Source of the DNA: Sphingobacterium multivorum
GTDB lineage: Bacteria > Bacteroidota > Bacteroidia > Sphingobacteriales > Sphingobacteriaceae
Direction: 5' to 3'
Assembly: GCF_039511225.1 (NCBI RefSeq)
Contig: NZ_CP154261.1
Coordinates: 744,001-808,000, forward strand
DNA length: 64,000 bases
The position numbers and the translations under genes were made by a program. Shown piece by piece: positions 63,892 through 64,000 of the stretch (its first letter is position 1; each line of letters opens with the position of its first letter). The notes below the pieces were generated by a model. The model saw only the letters and a list, made by a program, of their open reading frames with translations, did not search any database and was not told the origin of the DNA.

Positions 63892-63921
63892 TTTGAATAG
63901 TCTACTTATTTGGTAGTTTTT
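63892..63921 (+). promoter_or_regulatory. Promoter candidate for the gene at 63938
   Basis: TTTG at 63892-63895, 18-base spacer, TAGTTTTT at 63914-63921 (seven of eight to TAnnTTTG). The second dyad lies in the spacer. Confidence 0.4.
63902..63916. promoter_or_regulatory. Operator-like dyad CTAC-N7-GTAG, site 2
   Basis: CTACTTATTTGGTAG, identical to site 1 at 13 of 15 positions. It lies between the -33 and -7 boxes of the promoter for the gene at 63938. A direct repeat GAATAGTC (63872-63879 and 63895-63902) is next to it. Confidence 0.55.
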
Positions 63922-63937
63922 ATAAAATAATAAACAT

Positions 63938-64000
63938 ATGACTAAAGTATTTACATTGATTGCATCGCTCACTTTCTCTACAGCGATTATGGCGCAGCAT
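63938..64000 (+). CDS. Secreted protein, first 21 codons only
   Basis: ATG 63938 opens a frame that runs off the window: MTKVFTLIASLTFSTAIMAQH, a signal peptide with its cleavage site near MAQ. Nothing can be said of the mature protein. The dyad repeat ties its control to the XRE gene. Confidence 0.6.
   Translation, partial: MTKVFTLIASLTFSTAIMAQH

Noticed and set aside
1-64000. tRNA, rRNA or riboswitch genes
   Set aside because: No stretch with the expected conserved arms was noticed; a tRNAscan-SE and Rfam search would be needed to exclude them.

Overview
The window looks like a chromosomal segment of a Bacteroidota bacterium of the Sphingobacteriaceae, most likely Sphingobacterium or a close relative. 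The evidence is a SusC/SusD pair with its own ECF sigma factor and FecR anti-sigma, families largely confined to Bacteroidota (DUF2480, DUF3108, DUF3109, DUF6427, a CcmD-like peptide), and promoters of the Bacteroidota type (TTTG, 19-base spacer, TAnnTTTG) that match exactly at two places. No rRNA, tRNA, CRISPR array or intact transposase was seen.

Layout. 1-18038 is mostly minus-strand housekeeping: a truncated secreted thioredoxin, a secreted C1 peptidase, an operon with polyprenyl diphosphate synthase and a TerC membrane protein, envelope biogenesis (PpiD-like chaperone, LptC, an outer-membrane protein), a cytochrome c maturation operon (ccmB-ccmC-ccmD), an MsbA-like ABC exporter and a SAM hydrolase-type protein. 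18390-30121 is plus strand: phoH, purC, a STAS protein, RNase Z, the histidine operon hisC-hisB-hisH-hisA-hisF-hisIE (without hisG and hisD), a WD40 protein and a lipoprotein/outer-membrane pair. 30254-37924 is minus strand: free methionine sulfoxide reductase, GH20 hexosaminidase, ruvA, maeB, dacB. Then come a plus-strand Xaa-Pro aminopeptidase and a minus-strand histidine kinase/response regulator pair.

42717-53085 is a polysaccharide-utilisation-type locus on the minus strand: sigma factor, anti-sigma, SusC, SusD, a phosphodiesterase/alkaline phosphatase fusion, and a GH29 alpha-L-fucosidase. Its enzyme content suggests a fucosylated and phosphorylated substrate.

54676-64000 is the accessory part. 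It holds the remnant of a Fic-family gene that has lost its catalytic core, two repeat-type lipoproteins, and a compact three-gene cluster (56835-62781). The cluster encodes a protein that appears to be an internal tandem duplication of a nucleotidyltransferase-like plus HEPN module, a large SNF2 helicase with a SWIM-like cysteine cluster, and a small protein with HTH-like and winged-helix-like ends. It has its own consensus promoter and a leader of about 320 bases. It is my best candidate for an undescribed system; a defence role is inference only. The window ends with an XRE regulator, two matching operator-like dyads that overlap its promoter and that of a divergent secreted-protein gene, and the first 21 codons of that gene. 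A block of 11-bp repeats arranged head to head at 33151-33251 is the most unusual non-coding feature.
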